Assembly (NCBI GenBank): GCA_035547835.1
Contig: DASZTW010000005.1
Span: 310,001 to 374,000 of the forward strand
From: Acidimicrobiales bacterium
GTDB taxonomy: Bacteria > Actinomycetota > Acidimicrobiia > Acidimicrobiales > Iamiaceae
Reading direction: 5' to 3'
DNA: 64,000 nucleotides
The notes under the pieces are model-generated. The model ran no database searches and was not told where the DNA came from. It worked only from the letters and a program-made list of their open reading frames with translations. Below are positions 41,963-51,922 of this stretch, in pieces. A program made the position numbers and the translations under genes. Numbering within the stretch: position 1 is the first letter of the stretch; the number at the start of each line of letters is the position of its first letter.

Positions 41963-44900
41963 ATGCCCCCCGAGGCGCCCCAGCGCAACTCCCCCGTCAA
42001 CCCGGTGCGGTTCGTCACCGCGGCCAGCCTGTTCGACGGCCACGACGCGTCGATCAACATCATGCGCCGCATCTTGCAGAGCCAAGGCGCCGAGGTGATC
42101 CACCTCGGCCACAACCGCTCGGTCGGCGAGATCGTGTCGGCGGCGATCCAAGAGGACGTGCAGGGGGTGGCCGTCTCGTCGTACCAGGGAGGGCACGTCG
42201 AGTACTTCAAGTACCTGGTCGACCTGCTGCGCGAGCAGGGCGCCGGCGACGTCCGCGTGTACGGCGGCGGCGGTGGAACGATCATCCCGGCGGAGATCGC
42301 AGAGCTCCACGCCTACGGCGTGGCCCGCATCTTCTCCCCCGAGGACGGGCAGCACCTCGGTCTCCCCGGGATGATCCACCAGATGGTGCGCGAGTGCGAC
42401 CGCGACCTCGCAGCCGACCTCCCGCCGTCGTTCGATGGCCTGCTGGCCGGCAGCGTGCACGACCTCGCCCGCACGATCTCCGGGCTCGAAGCCGGCAAGT
42501 ACGACGGGACTGCGCTCGCCGAGCTCCGTCGGGCCGCAGCGCGCCGAACGGTCCCGGTGCTCGGCATCACGGGTACGGGCGGCTCGGGCAAGTCGTCGCT
42601 CACCGACGAGCTGCTGCGGCGCTTGCGCCTCGACCAGGAAGACAAGGTTCGTGTGGCGGTGGTGGCCATCGACCCCACCCGACGCAGAGGCGGCGGCGCG
42701 CTGCTCGGCGACCGCATCCGCATGAACACGGTCGACTCCCCCCAGATCTACTTCCGGTCGCTGGCCACCCGGTCGGCCACCCAGGAAGTGCCCGAGTCGA
42801 TCGACGACATCGTGGCGGCGTGCAAGGCGGCCGGCTTCGACCTCGTGGTGGTCGAGACCCCGGGCATCGGCCAAGGCGACGCGGGGATCGTTGGCCACAC
42901 CGACGTGTCGCTGTACGTGATGACGCCCGAGTTCGGTGCCGCGTCGCAGCTCGAGAAGATCGACATGCTCGACTTCGCCGACGCGGTGGCGATCAACAAG
43001 TTCGATCGTCGCGGCGCCGACGACGCCCGGCGCGACGTCGCGCGCCAGCTCGTCCGCAACCGGGAGGCGTTCGGCGCCAAACCCGACGACATGCCGGTGT
43101 TCGGCACGATCGCCAGCCACGTCAACGACGACGGTGTCACGGCGCTGTACGAGTTCCTCCGCGACGAGCTCGTCGGCCACGGCCTCGCCATCGGCGAGGG
43201 GTCCGGCACGCTCGCGCCCGTCGACCACAAGGTGACCACGTCGTCGACCGTGATCGTGCCGCCCAACCGGACCCGCTACTTGTCCGAGGTGAGCGAAGCG
43301 GTCCGGTCGTACCACGCCACCACCGAGACACAGGCGCTCGCCGCCCGCCGCGCACAACAGGTGCATGCCGTCGAGGCGCTGCTCGCGTCCCGGTCGCCGG
43401 AGCCCACGGGCACCGTGGCAGCCGGCCCGACGAACAGTGGCGAACTGGCTGCGTTGGCGTCCACGGTCGACGCGGAGCTGAGCGACGCCACCCGTGCGCT
43501 GCTCGACGACTGGCCCGCGTTGCGCGAGTCGTACTCCGGCGACGAGCGGGTCACCGTGGTGCGCGACCGCGAGATCCGCACCCAGCTCACCACCGAGTCG
43601 CTCAGCGGCACCCACGTGCCCAAAGTCGCGCTCCCCCGCTTCGACGACCATGCAGAGCTCGTGCGCTTCCTGCGACGCGAGCACTTGCCCGGCCACTTCC
43701 CGTTCACGGCAGGGGTGTTCGCGTTCAAGCGCGAGAACGAGGATCCGACGCGGATGTTCGCCGGTGAAGGCGACGCGTTCCGCACCAACCGACGCTTCCA
43801 CCTGCTCGCCGAAGGCCAGCCCGCCACCCGCCTGTCCACCGCGTTCGACTCGGTCACGCTGTACGGCTTCGACCCCGCGGAGCGTCCCGACATCTACGGC
43901 AAGGTCGGCACGTCAGGGGTGTCGATCGCGACCCTCGACGACATGAAGGCGCTGTACGACGGGTTCGATCTCTGCGACCCCACCACCTCGGTGTCGATGA
44001 CGATCAACGGCCCGGCGCCCACCATCCTCGCCATGTTCCTCAACACGGCCATCGACCAGCGCCTCGCGAGACTGCGCGAGGACCACGGGCGTGAACCCAC
44101 CGCAGAGGAAGCGGCAGCGGCGCGAGCGTGGGTCCTGCGCAACGTGCGGGGCACGGTGCAGGCCGACATCCTCAAAGAGGACCAGGGCCAGAACACGTGC
44201 ATCTTCTCGACCGAGTTCTCGCTGAAGATGATGGGCGACATCCAGGAGTGGTTCGTGGCCAATGAGGTCCAGAACTTCTACTCGGTGTCGATCTCCGGCT
44301 ACCACATCGCCGAAGCGGGCGCGAACCCCATCAGCCAACTCGCCTTCACGCTGGCCAACGGCTTCACGTACGTCGAGGCATACCTCGCGCGTGGCATGGA
44401 CATCGACGACTTCGCGCCGAACTTGTCGTTCTTCTTCTCGAACGGCATGGACCCCGAATACTCCGTGCTCGGGCGAGTGGCACGGCGCATCTGGGCGGTG
44501 GCGATGCGCGACCGCTATGGCGCCAACGAGCGGTCTCAGAAGCTCAAGTACCACGTGCAGACCTCGGGCCGTTCGCTGCACGCCCAGGAAATGAACTTCA
44601 ACGACATCCGCACCACGCTGCAAGCCCTGATCGCCATCTACGACAACTGCAACTCGTTGCACACCAACGCCTTCGACGAAGCGGTGACGACGCCCACCAA
44701 CGAGTCGGTCCGCCGGGCGATGGCGATCCAGATGATCATCAACCAGGAGTGGGGCCTCGCCAAGTGCCAGAACCCGCTCCAAGGCGCGTTCATCATCGAT
44801 GACCTCACCGACCTGGTCGAAGAAGCGGTGCTGTCCGAGTTCGATCGCCTCACCGAGCGGGGCGGTGTCCTCGGCGCCATGGAGACCGGTTACCAGCGCG

Positions 44901-45280
44901 GCCGGATCCAGGACGAGTCGCTGCTGTACGAGTCCCGCAAGCACGACGGCACGCTGCCGATCATCGGTGTCAACACGTTCCGCAACCCGGCGAGCGACGC
45001 AGGCGACCTCGCCCACGACGGCGTGCCGGGCCACGACGGCAAGCCGCTCGAGCTCAGCCGAGCCACTGAGGCCGAAAAGGAAGGCCAGCTCGCCCGTCTC
45101 CACGAGTTCCACCAGCGCCACGCGGCAGCGCGCGAGCCCGCGATCGATCGCTTGAGGGCCGCCGCGCTCGCGGGCGACAACGTGTTCGCCGTGCTGATGG
45201 AGGCCGTGCGCGTGTGTTCGCTCGGCCAGATCACCAACGCCCTGTTCGACGTCGGTGGCCGCTACCGCCGCAACGTCTGA
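41963..45280 (+). CDS. icmF: Fused isobutyryl-CoA mutase IcmF
   Basis: A 1105-aa adenosylcobalamin mutase carrying its own chaperone. Residues about 15-145 are the B12-binding domain, with the ligand motif [13 protein letters not shown] (D25, H27; serine in place of the usual glycine). Residues about 195-480 are the MeaB-like G-protein: P-loop [13 protein letters not shown] near 201-213, [31 protein letters not shown], and NKFD for guanine recognition. Residues about 560-1105 are the mutase barrel with [54 protein letters not shown] and [19 protein letters not shown], matching IcmF rather than methylmalonyl-CoA mutase. It interconverts isobutyryl-CoA and n-butyryl-CoA, or acts on related branched acyl-CoAs. 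No separate small subunit is needed. Confidence 0.93.
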   Translation: MPPEAPQRNSPVNPVRFVTAASLFDGHDASINIMRRILQSQGAEVIHLGHNRSVGEIVSAAIQEDVQGVAVSSYQGGHVEYFKYLVDLLREQGAGDVRVYGGGGGTIIPAEIAELHAYGVARIFSPEDGQHLGLPGMIHQMVRECDRDLAADLPPSFDGLLAGSVHDLARTISGLEAGKYDGTALAELRRAAARRTVPVLGITGTGGSGKSSLTDELLRRLRLDQEDKVRVAVVAIDPTRRRGGGALLGDRIRMNTVDSPQIYFRSLATRSATQEVPESIDDIVAACKAAGFDLVVVETPGIGQGDAGIVGHTDVSLYVMTPEFGAASQLEKIDMLDFADAVAINKFDRRGADDARRDVARQLVRNREAFGAKPDDMPVFGTIASHVNDDGVTALYEFLRDELVGHGLAIGEGSGTLAPVDHKVTTSSTVIVPPNRTRYLSEVSEAVRSYHATTETQALAARRAQQVHAVEALLASRSPEPTGTVAAGPTNSGELAALASTVDAELSDATRALLDDWPALRESYSGDERVTVVRDREIRTQLTTESLSGTHVPKVALPRFDDHAELVRFLRREHLPGHFPFTAGVFAFKRENEDPTRMFAGEGDAFRTNRRFHLLAEGQPATRLSTAFDSVTLYGFDPAERPDIYGKVGTSGVSIATLDDMKALYDGFDLCDPTTSVSMTINGPAPTILAMFLNTAIDQRLARLREDHGREPTAEEAAAARAWVLRNVRGTVQADILKEDQGQNTCIFSTEFSLKMMGDIQEWFVANEVQNFYSVSISGYHIAEAGANPISQLAFTLANGFTYVEAYLARGMDIDDFAPNLSFFFSNGMDPEYSVLGRVARRIWAVAMRDRYGANERSQKLKYHVQTSGRSLHAQEMNFNDIRTTLQALIAIYDNCNSLHTNAFDEAVTTPTNESVRRAMAIQMIINQEWGLAKCQNPLQGAFIIDDLTDLVEEAVLSEFDRLTERGGVLGAMETGYQRGRIQDESLLYESRKHDGTLPIIGVNTFRNPASDAGDLAHDGVPGHDGKPLELSRATEAEKEGQLARLHEFHQRHAAAREPAIDRLRAAALAGDNVFAVLMEAVRVCSLGQITNALFDVGGRYRRNV

Positions 45281-45291
45281 GCTCGGCGACG

Positions 45292-45332
45292 TTCGGAGAG
45301 ATGCGGGGTCATGGGACCCGAAACGCTCCGAA
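45292..45332. terminator. Nested hairpin after icmF
   Basis: TTCGGAG and CTCCGAA form the outer stem; GGGTC and GACCC form an inner hairpin. It lies in the 54-nt gap between the convergent icmF and DUF7064-like genes. No T-run, so termination is inferred. Confidence 0.4.
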
Positions 45333-45334
45333 GG

Positions 45335-46468
45335 TCAGGCCGGGGCGCCGTCGAACCAGTCGGCGAAACCGCTCGGGACGTGGGGACCGATCACCACCTG
45401 TTCGAAGACGCCTTGGCCGACGTCGCCGTTCCAGTGCACCTTGCAGAGCTGGTGGACATGGAAGTTCTCCGGGGCAAGGGGGTCGAGGTCGTCCAGCTTC
45501 CAACGGTTGCCCGTGTCGGCGTACTCACCCAGGTAACGGCCGTGGCCCCACACGGGATCCGTGTAGCCCACGCCCTTCATGTGGAAGTCGACCAGCGGCT
45601 CATAGCCCAACTCGTCGACGGCGCCGTCGCGCCAGTGGAAGCGCACGGTGGAGCCCGCGGCGCGGCGGGTGCCCGGCCGCCAGTGCACGTCGACGTCGAC
45701 CCGATGGGCGTGACGCACCGTGGCCCAGGCCTCCTCGCCGTACGTGGCCGCACCCGGTGCCAGCGCCGGCGACACCACGCCCGACTCGAACGACCGCAGA
45801 CCCTCGGCGTTCTCCGACACTCCGAAGAACGAGCAGCGGTCCGCGAAGTTCGTCGGCCCCCACAACCAACAGATGCCGGTGGGGTGCAACGGAGGGGCGC
45901 CACCCGGCGGCTCGCCGATCGGCCGTAGACCCCACGAGCGGTCGCGGGTCCCGAACGTCGACGACGGGTCGAGGTCCATGTGGTTGCCATCGATCTCGAT
46001 CCATCCCGACCAGGTGCCCGACTGTGCCAGGCGGGTCGAGTCCATCGTGACCTTCTGACCGCTCATCATCGTCTGGCGCGGCTCCTCGATGGCCGGCGTT
46101 CGTGCCGCGAACGTGAGATCGGCGCGCAGCCCGTGACGAGGGGCGTCGACCGTGTACCGCAACGTGCGCAACGGCTCGACCACCTCGACCTCGATCGGAC
46201 CGAGCTTGGTGGTGTGGCGTTCGGCCGGGATCCGCTGCGAGGCCAGCACGGCGTACTGCTCCCCGTCGATCGCGATGCTGAAGGCCGCGTCCATCACGTC
46301 GCGGTTGGGATAGTGACCGAGCGCGCCGACGAAGTAGAAGGGCGCCGATGCGGTGGCGTCGTAACCGCAAAAGAAGTACCGGTCGTACACGTTGGGATCG
46401 GCTGACGCGGGTTGGGCGACCGGCGCACCCGCCTGATGGATCGGCAGATCGTCGTACGGGCTGAGCAT
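45335..46468 (-). CDS. DUF7064-like / AttH-CrtC-type lipocalin-fold protein
   Basis: A 377-aa cytoplasmic protein. NVYDRYFFCGYDATASAPFY begins a beta-rich domain, with RTLRYTVDAPRHGLRADLTF in the middle and the marker TFGTRDRSWGLRPIGEPPGG near residue 172. The arginine/aspartate/tryptophan turn (RDRSWGxRP) is shared by the uncharacterised DUF7064 and hydroxyneurosporene synthase-like proteins. Related proteins are common in actinobacterial lipid and steroid gene clusters, but no reaction is established, so I name none. There is no signal peptide. The start ATG at 46468 follows GGGGGAACGACG. The gene is convergent with icmF and divergent from aqpZ. Confidence 0.55.
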   Translation of the reverse strand: MLSPYDDLPIHQAGAPVAQPASADPNVYDRYFFCGYDATASAPFYFVGALGHYPNRDVMDAAFSIAIDGEQYAVLASQRIPAERHTTKLGPIEVEVVEPLRTLRYTVDAPRHGLRADLTFAARTPAIEEPRQTMMSGQKVTMDSTRLAQSGTWSGWIEIDGNHMDLDPSSTFGTRDRSWGLRPIGEPPGGAPPLHPTGICWLWGPTNFADRCSFFGVSENAEGLRSFESGVVSPALAPGAATYGEEAWATVRHAHRVDVDVHWRPGTRRAAGSTVRFHWRDGAVDELGYEPLVDFHMKGVGYTDPVWGHGRYLGEYADTGNRWKLDDLDPLAPENFHVHQLCKVHWNGDVGQGVFEQVVIGPHVPSGFADWFDGAPA

Positions 46469-46678
46469 CGTCGTTCCCCCGGGTGCTGACGCAGGATGCG
46501 ACGGCCGCTGGCCGTCGGCTGGTGCACCCTACGGCAGTCCAGAACCCGGTTGCGCGCCACCGACACGAGGTAACCGCGTTCCATTGGATTTGGTCCCATT
46601 TGGCGCCGGTCCACCACTTTGTCGGGCCGGCATGTCACAGTCATCTGAGCCCGTCCACCGACACGTCGGAGGAGTTGC

Positions 46679-47410
46679 ATGCCCGAACAAACGAGAAAGC
46701 TCGTCGCCGAAGCAATCGGGACCGCACTGCTGGTGTTCTTCGCATGTGGTGTGGCCGCGTTGAGCTTCGGATTCAAGGTGACCGGTACCGCACCGTCGGC
46801 CGGCGTGGTCGCCACCGCGCTCGCCTTCGGCCTCGTGCTGTTGGTCCTCGTCTACGCCATCGGCCCGATCTCGGGCTGTCACGTCAACCCCGCGGTCACC
46901 ATGGGCTTCTTGGTGTCCAAGCGGTTCACCGTCCAAGAAGCCGTGCAGTACTGGGTCGCCCAGTTCATCGGGGGCATCGCCGGTGCAGCCCTGCTGTGGG
47001 CTGTCTTCGCCGGCACCGCCGACTACCACGTGAAGACACAGGGCCTCGGCGCCGACGGCTACGGCAAGTTGTCGATGACCGGCCTCAACGCCGGCGGCGC
47101 CTTCCTGGCCGAAGTGATCCTCACGTTCCTGTTCGTCTACGTGGTGCTGGCGGTCACGGGCCGCATGGCTTCCGCACCCGCCGTCGCCGGGGTGGCCATC
47201 GGCTTGGCGCTGGTGGTCGTCCACCTCATCGGCATCCCGCTGACCGGTACGTCGGTGAACCCTGCTCGCTCGCTCGGCCCGGCATTGTTCGTGGGCGGCG
47301 ACGCGCTGAAGCAGATCTGGCTGTTCATCATCGCCCCGCTCGTGGGCGGGGGCCTCGCCGCCGTGGTCCACGAGATCCTGGCTCCCGCCGAGGCATCGCG
47401 GGCCGCCTGA
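46679..47410 (+). CDS. aqpZ: Aquaporin Z-like water channel
   Basis: Six-helix MIP-family channel of 243 aa in the cytoplasmic membrane. Both NPA boxes are present: GCHVNPAVTMG near residue 78 and TGTSVNPARSLGP near residue 195. The selectivity filter looks water-specific: the histidine of VVVHLIGIPLTG and the arginine after the second NPA are kept, as in AqpZ rather than glycerol facilitators. The ATG at 46679 has a strong GGAGGAG 6 nt upstream. It is a single-gene unit with a strong terminator 30 nt after its stop. Confidence 0.92.
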   Translation: MPEQTRKLVAEAIGTALLVFFACGVAALSFGFKVTGTAPSAGVVATALAFGLVLLVLVYAIGPISGCHVNPAVTMGFLVSKRFTVQEAVQYWVAQFIGGIAGAALLWAVFAGTADYHVKTQGLGADGYGKLSMTGLNAGGAFLAEVILTFLFVYVVLAVTGRMASAPAVAGVAIGLALVVVHLIGIPLTGTSVNPARSLGPALFVGGDALKQIWLFIIAPLVGGGLAAVVHEILAPAEASRAA

Positions 47411-47438
47411 ACTACTCGCCGGACCATCCGTTTCACAA

Positions 47439-47492
47439 CCGGGGCCGGATCGACCCGCCGCACGGCGGGCATCCGGCCCCGGTGCCGTTTTT
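47439..47492 (+). terminator. Rho-independent terminator of aqpZ
   Basis: A perfect 12-bp outer stem CCGGGGCCGGAT / ATCCGGCCCCGG (47439-47450, 47471-47482) encloses a 7-bp inner hairpin CCCGCCG-ca-CGGCGGG. A TTTTT run follows at 47488-47492. Confidence 0.9.
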
Positions 47493-47518
47493 GCGCCACC
47501 GGGCAGGGCCGTGGCTGC

Positions 47519-49159
47519 TCAGGTGGTGACGCCGCGCTCGGCGAGCGCGTGCTCCTTGGCCCAGCGATAGTCGGCCTTGCCCGACGGCGACCGCTGGATG
47601 TGCTCCACGAAGATCCACGCCTTCGGGAGCTTGTAGCGAGCGACGTGCCGGGCGGCATGCGATTCGAGCTCCGCCGCCGAAGCCGTACGCCCCTCACCCA
47701 GCTCCACGAGTGCGACCACGGCGTTGCCCCAGCGCTCGTCGGGCCGGCCGCACACGGTCACGTCGTAGACCGCCGGATGGCCGGCGATGGCTTGTTCGAC
47801 CTCCTCGGCGAAGATCTTCTCGCCACCGGAGTTGATGGTCACCGAGTCGCGGCCGAGCAGCTCGATCGACCCGTCGCCCAACAGCCGCGCACGGTCACCC
47901 GGGACGGAATAGCGGATGCCGTCGATCTCCGGGAACGTCCGCGTCGATTTCTCCGCGTCGCCGAGGTAGCCGAGCGGCACCCATCCCGACTGGGCCAGCC
48001 AGCCATTGCCGTCGTGGCCGGCCGGCAACAGCGCGGAGAGGTCCTCACTGACCACCACCGCGCCGGGCGCAGCCGAGAAGCGGCCCGTCGACACGGCGTC
48101 GCGGGTCGACAGGTGGCTGCCTTGCGCGCCGGTCTCCGAGGCGCCGATCGCGTCGCTCACCATCAGGCTCGGCAACTGGGCGAGCAGCCGCTCCTTGATC
48201 GACGGGGTCAACGCCGCGCCGCCATTGCCGACCACGGCCAGCGACGACAGGTCGTACGAGTTTCGCTCCATCTCCTCGACCAGTGGGCGCGCCACGGCGT
48301 CGCCGACCGTGGTGAGGCTGACCGCGCGCTCGCGCTCGACGGTGCGCAGCACGTCGGGCGGGTCCATACGGGTGTTGTCATGCGGCAAGACAACCGTGCC
48401 ACCACCGTGCAGCGCGATGAACGAGCCCCATTGCGCGGCGCCGTGCATGAGCGGCGGGATCAGCATCATGCGCAGGCCGTCGCCCGACGCGGCGCGCGCG
48501 GCGAGGTCCTCATAGGAGCTGACCGGGTCCCACACCCCGGGGACCTGGCCGCCCATCGCAGAGAGGAAGATGTCGTGCTGACGCCACAGCACGCCTTTCG
48601 GCATCCCCGTCGTGCCGCCGGTGTAGAGGATGTACAGGTCGTCGGGCGACGGGTCGACCGGCGGCGCGTCCGACGGCGCCGAAGCCAGCGCCTGCTCGTA
48701 GTCGACCGCGCCCGGGAGGAGGTCGTTGCCCGATCCGTCGTCGACTTGCAGCAGCACTTCGAGGTCGGGCAGCGAGTCGCGCACCTTGGCCAGGGTCGGC
48801 GCGAACGCCGCGTGGTACACGACCGCTCTGGCGTCGGAGTTGGCGAACAGGTAGCGCAGCTCATCTTCGACGTAGCGGTAGTTCACGTTGAACGGTGCCA
48901 CCCGCGACTTGAACGCGCCGAGCAGACCTTCGAGGTACTCGTTGCCGTTGTAGAGGTAGAGCGCGACGTGGTCCTGGCCCGACTCGTGGTTGGCGAGCTC
49001 GGACCGCTCGCGACGCACCCCGAGCCCACGGTCGTGCAAGTAGTTGGCGAGGCGCCGGCTCCGGCCCGCGAGCTCGGCGTGGGTGATCCGGCGATCACGC
49101 CACACCACGGCCTCGCGATCGGGCACCGCCTCGGCCACCACCTCGTGGGTGCGGGCCAT
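47519..49159 (-). CDS. Acyl-CoA synthetase, FadD19-like
   Basis: A 546-aa ANL ligase activating a carboxylic acid to its CoA thioester. The P-loop is YILYTGGTTGMPKGVLWRQ near residue 183, VNYRYVEDELRYLFANSDA near 90, SSLAVVGNGGAALTPSIKE and DAIGASETGAQGS in the middle, and VTINSGGEKIFAEEVEQAI near 425. The catalytic lysine motif RSPSGKADYRWAKEHA near the C-terminus is the one found in FadD19-group ligases, which in mycobacteria act on sterol side-chain acids; I infer a bulky or branched acid here, not a specific one. The ATG at 49159 is preferred: a perfect palindrome (49171-49191) starts 12 nt upstream and the longer frame runs through it. It stands alone on the minus strand. Confidence 0.85.
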   Translation of the reverse strand: MARTHEVVAEAVPDREAVVWRDRRITHAELAGRSRRLANYLHDRGLGVRRERSELANHESGQDHVALYLYNGNEYLEGLLGAFKSRVAPFNVNYRYVEDELRYLFANSDARAVVYHAAFAPTLAKVRDSLPDLEVLLQVDDGSGNDLLPGAVDYEQALASAPSDAPPVDPSPDDLYILYTGGTTGMPKGVLWRQHDIFLSAMGGQVPGVWDPVSSYEDLAARAASGDGLRMMLIPPLMHGAAQWGSFIALHGGGTVVLPHDNTRMDPPDVLRTVERERAVSLTTVGDAVARPLVEEMERNSYDLSSLAVVGNGGAALTPSIKERLLAQLPSLMVSDAIGASETGAQGSHLSTRDAVSTGRFSAAPGAVVVSEDLSALLPAGHDGNGWLAQSGWVPLGYLGDAEKSTRTFPEIDGIRYSVPGDRARLLGDGSIELLGRDSVTINSGGEKIFAEEVEQAIAGHPAVYDVTVCGRPDERWGNAVVALVELGEGRTASAAELESHAARHVARYKLPKAWIFVEHIQRSPSGKADYRWAKEHALAERGVTT

Positions 49160-49170
49160 CGTGAACTCGA

Positions 49171-49191
49171 CATCTGACACAGCGTCAGATG
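49171..49191. promoter_or_regulatory. Operator CATCTGAC-N5-GTCAGATG
   Basis: Perfect 8-bp arms around ACAGC, 12 nt upstream of the FadD19-like ligase ATG and next to a -10-like TAACAT on the minus strand. The inner 7-bp arms and spacing are identical to the site at 63976-63996. Confidence 0.7.
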
Positions 49192-49259
49192 TTAGGCCGT
49201 CGGGCGGTGCGAAGGTGCGGGGCTGAGGCCCACGCGAGCCGGCCGGCCGCGGTGAGGCG

Positions 49260-50459
49260 CTACCTGGTGGAGCCCTTGGTCGCGTGGGTGAGCGCCTGGT
49301 CGAAATCGGCGAGCACGTCGTCGGGGTGCTCGAGGCCCACCGACACCCGGATCGTGCCCGGGCCGATCCCGTTTGCGGCAAGCTCCTCGGGCAGCAGCCC
49401 GACATGGGTCGTGGAGGCCGGGTGGGTGACGAGCGTCTCGGGGCCGCCGAGCGACGGCGCCATGAACGCCACTTCGACGCTCTCAACGAACCGGGCGCCG
49501 ACCTCGTCGGCCGACGCTTCACCCGCCGGCTGCACATCGAAGGAGATCTGGCTGCCGGGCAGGCGCATCTGGCGCTCGACCAGGCCGTGCTGGGGATGCG
49601 AGGCCAGGCCGGGGAAGCGCACCTCGGTCACACGGTCGTCGGCTTCGAGCGCCTCTGCCAGCCGTTGCGCCGTCTCGCACTGGCGGTGCAGGCGGGCGGG
49701 CAGCGTGCGCACGCCGCGCAACGCGTTGGCCGCGTCGTACGCCGAAGCGGTGGCGCCTTGGAGGATGGCGAAGCCGTACAGCCACTGGATCAGGTCCGCC
49801 GACCCCGCGACAACCCCCAGCGTGGCGTCGTTGTGGCCGGCGATGCCCTTGGTCGCTGAGTGCAGCACCAGGTCTGCCCCGTGGCGGAGCGGCTGCTGGC
49901 CGAGCGGCGTGGCGAACGTGGAGTCGACCACTTTCATCGGGCCCTTGATCGCACCGAGCGCGTCGAGATCGACGAGGTCGAGCTTCGGGTTGGCCGGTGT
50001 CTCGGCCCACACCACCTGGGTGCGACCGGGGATCACCGCCGCGGCCCACGCGTCGGGATCGGTGCCGTCGACGAAGGTCACGTCGATCCCAAACCGCGGG
50101 CACACCGCCTGGAACAGCAGTTGCGTGCCCGAGTACAGCTGGCGTTGCGCGACGACATGGTCGCCCGACGAGCACAGCGCGAGGATGATGCCCGACACCG
50201 CACCCATGCCCGACGCGTACGCCCGGGCCGCTTCGGCTCCTTCGAGCTCCGCGATCACGGACTCGAAGTCGGCGACGGTCGGATTCCCATAGCGGGTGTA
50301 GAAGCGGCTCGGCGCCACGGAAGTGGCCTGCTGGCGGGCGTCGGCAACCGACTCCGTCGTGAACGTCGACGACGGATAGATCACCGGCGCCAAGCTCGTC
50401 TCGCCAGGTCGGCGGCCACCTCGGATGGCGGTGGTCTCGGGATGCAAGTGATCGGTCAT
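49260..50459 (-). CDS. Cys/Met-metabolism PLP enzyme (homoserine sulfhydrylase / cystathionine gamma-synthase type)
   Basis: A 399-aa PLP enzyme of the Cys/Met family. YTRYGNPTVADFESVIAELE near residue 54 and ARAYASGMGAVSGIILALCS are typical, WAETPANPKLDLVDLDAL is the PLP-aspartate region, and the Schiff-base lysine is in LVLHSATKGIAGHNDATLG near residue 200. The C-terminal GPETLVTHPASTTH is the family signature. It would use the O-acetylhomoserine made by MetX with sulfide or cysteine, so sulfhydrylase or cystathionine gamma-synthase activity is expected; motifs do not separate these. The ATG overlaps the metX stop by 4 nt (ATGA), and both lie behind the SAM riboswitch. Confidence 0.85.
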   Translation of the reverse strand: MTDHLHPETTAIRGGRRPGETSLAPVIYPSSTFTTESVADARQQATSVAPSRFYTRYGNPTVADFESVIAELEGAEAARAYASGMGAVSGIILALCSSGDHVVAQRQLYSGTQLLFQAVCPRFGIDVTFVDGTDPDAWAAAVIPGRTQVVWAETPANPKLDLVDLDALGAIKGPMKVVDSTFATPLGQQPLRHGADLVLHSATKGIAGHNDATLGVVAGSADLIQWLYGFAILQGATASAYDAANALRGVRTLPARLHRQCETAQRLAEALEADDRVTEVRFPGLASHPQHGLVERQMRLPGSQISFDVQPAGEASADEVGARFVESVEVAFMAPSLGGPETLVTHPASTTHVGLLPEELAANGIGPGTIRVSVGLEHPDDVLADFDQALTHATKGSTR

Positions 50460-51712
50460 TGGGTGGCTCCGGTGATTTCCAACTCGTCGAAGAACGCGGT
50501 GAGGGCAGCGCCGACTTGGCGGTGCTCGATCAGGAAGGCGTCGTGGCCATGGGGACTGTCGATCTCCGCGTATCTCGCCGGCACGCCCGACCGCCGCAGC
50601 GCGTCGGCGATGTAGTGCTGCTGGTACGACGGATAGAGCACGTCGCTCGACACGCCCATCACCAACGTGGGGGCCGTGATCCGAGTGAGCGCGAGGTCGA
50701 TGCCGCCGCGGTCGCGGCCGATGTCGTGGAGGTCCATGGCCTTGGCCAACACGAGGTAGCTGTTGGCGTCGAAGCGGCGGACCAGCTTGTGGCCATGGTG
50801 CTCGAGGTAGCGCTCCACCTGAAACCGCTGCCACATGTCGAACGACTCGTCGATGGGTTCGACCACGTCGCGCCCGAAACGGTCGGTGAAGACGTCGTCG
50901 GTGCGGAAGGTGATCTGGCTCATCATGCGGGCGAGCGACAAGCCCGCGTGGGGACCTTTGCCGGGTGGCGCGTCGTAGTAGTCGCCGCCGTTCCAGTTGG
51001 CGTCGAGCGCGATGGCTCGGCGACCGCAGCTCCACCAGGCGATCTGCTGTGCCGTGGCGGCCGCGCAGGTGGCGATGGCCACGACCGAACCGACGCGGTC
51101 GGGCCACATGACGCCCCACTCGAGCGCCTGCATCCCGCCCATCGAGCCGCCGATCACCGAATGCCAGCGAATGATGCCGAGCACCTCGGCCAACCGGGCC
51201 TGCGTGCGCACCATGTCGCGGATGGTCACCACCGGGAACGACGGGCCGTACGGCGCGTTGCGATCCGGTCGGTGCGATGCCGGGCCGGTGCTGCCCTGAC
51301 AGCCGCCCAACACGTTCGGACAGACGACGAAGTAGCGGTCGGTGTCGAGCGGCCGGCCGGGGCCGATGATCGCATCCCACCAACCAGGGGTGGCCTGACC
51401 GGGCCCGGTGCGACCGGCCGCGTGGGCGTCGCCGGTCAGCGCATGACACACGAGGATGGCGTTCGAGCGGTCCGCGTTCAGCTCGCCCCACGTCTCGAAC
51501 GCGATGGTGATCTCGCGGAGCTGTCCGCCGCCTTCGAGCACAAACGGTCGGTCGACGGCCATCTGCAGGAACTGCCGGTCGGCCGTCGGGTCGCTCGGCC
51601 GCCAGGCACCCGACGCAGGCAGGGTGGAATCACGGGGGCGTCGCCACGCGTCAGGCGCGAGGTGGTTGCCGTCGTCGGCCCACGCCGGGCTGCTCGCCAC
51701 GTCCTCCTCCAT
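50456..51712 (-). CDS. metX: Homoserine O-acetyltransferase
   Basis: Alpha/beta-hydrolase-fold acyltransferase of 418 aa, the first committed step of methionine synthesis. Seen: ITIAFETWGELNADRSNAIL near residue 70, VCHALTGDAHA, ICP-type VVCPNVLGGCQGSTGP, the nucleophile elbow SVIGGSMGGMQALEWG near residue 190, and at the end PTLVMGVSSDVLYPSYQQ (aspartate) and DSPHGHDAFLIE (histidine) completing the triad. The family can use acetyl- or succinyl-CoA; acetyl is the common case. The longest start is ATG at 51712; a GTG at 51700 is better placed behind GGAGGAG and may be used. Expression is probably lowered by SAM through the upstream riboswitch. Confidence 0.92.
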   Translation of the reverse strand: MEEDVASSPAWADDGNHLAPDAWRRPRDSTLPASGAWRPSDPTADRQFLQMAVDRPFVLEGGGQLREITIAFETWGELNADRSNAILVCHALTGDAHAAGRTGPGQATPGWWDAIIGPGRPLDTDRYFVVCPNVLGGCQGSTGPASHRPDRNAPYGPSFPVVTIRDMVRTQARLAEVLGIIRWHSVIGGSMGGMQALEWGVMWPDRVGSVVAIATCAAATAQQIAWWSCGRRAIALDANWNGGDYYDAPPGKGPHAGLSLARMMSQITFRTDDVFTDRFGRDVVEPIDESFDMWQRFQVERYLEHHGHKLVRRFDANSYLVLAKAMDLHDIGRDRGGIDLALTRITAPTLVMGVSSDVLYPSYQQHYIADALRRSGVPARYAEIDSPHGHDAFLIEHRQVGAALTAFFDELEITGATQ

Positions 51713-51740
51713 CTCGAATCAGGGGAAGGACACCCGAAGC

Positions 51741-51760
51741 GAGGCGGCCGGAGCCGTCTC
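51741..51760 (-). promoter_or_regulatory. Hairpin in the metX leader (possible expression platform)
   Basis: GAGACGGC-TCCG-GCCGCCTC on the minus strand, an 8-bp stem with one G-T pair, lies between the SAM-binding core and metX. It could act as terminator or ribosome-site control. Confidence 0.4.
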
Positions 51761-51785
51761 GGACACTTCGTTGCCGCCGGTTGGC

Positions 51786-51871
51786 GGCCACATCCCCGTC
51801 GCAGCGGGAGAGCACCTTGGGTGTCCGGTCCCAGGTTGCCGGACCCGGTCGCCCGGGTCGCTCATGATGCC
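51786..51871 (-). ncRNA. SAM-clan riboswitch (SAM-I/IV-like) upstream of metX
   Basis: The minus-strand leader has the conserved core in order: ATCATGAGC, a short P2 hairpin GACCCGG-GCGA-CCGGGTC (51859-51842), CGGCAACC (51841-51834), a P3 stem ACCTGGG / CCCAAGGT, GGTGC, and a P4-like stem TCCCG/CGGGGA. The 5' GGCATC can pair with the 3' GATGTGGCC to close P1, with a bulge. P2 is an uninterrupted stem with a GNRA-type loop and no kink-turn, unlike classic SAM-I, so I place it in the SAM-I/IV variant group. The downstream genes metX and its sulfhydrylase partner fit. Confidence 0.75.
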
Positions 51872-51922
51872 AGGGCCAGATTGCAGCAGGCCCAGGCCGA
51901 AGCCGTCAAGCCGAAAGGCCCC

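Noticed and set aside
41852-43801. A 649-codon minus-strand frame opposite icmF
   Set aside because: IcmF B12 and G-protein motifs are intact on the plus strand; the antisense frame has none.
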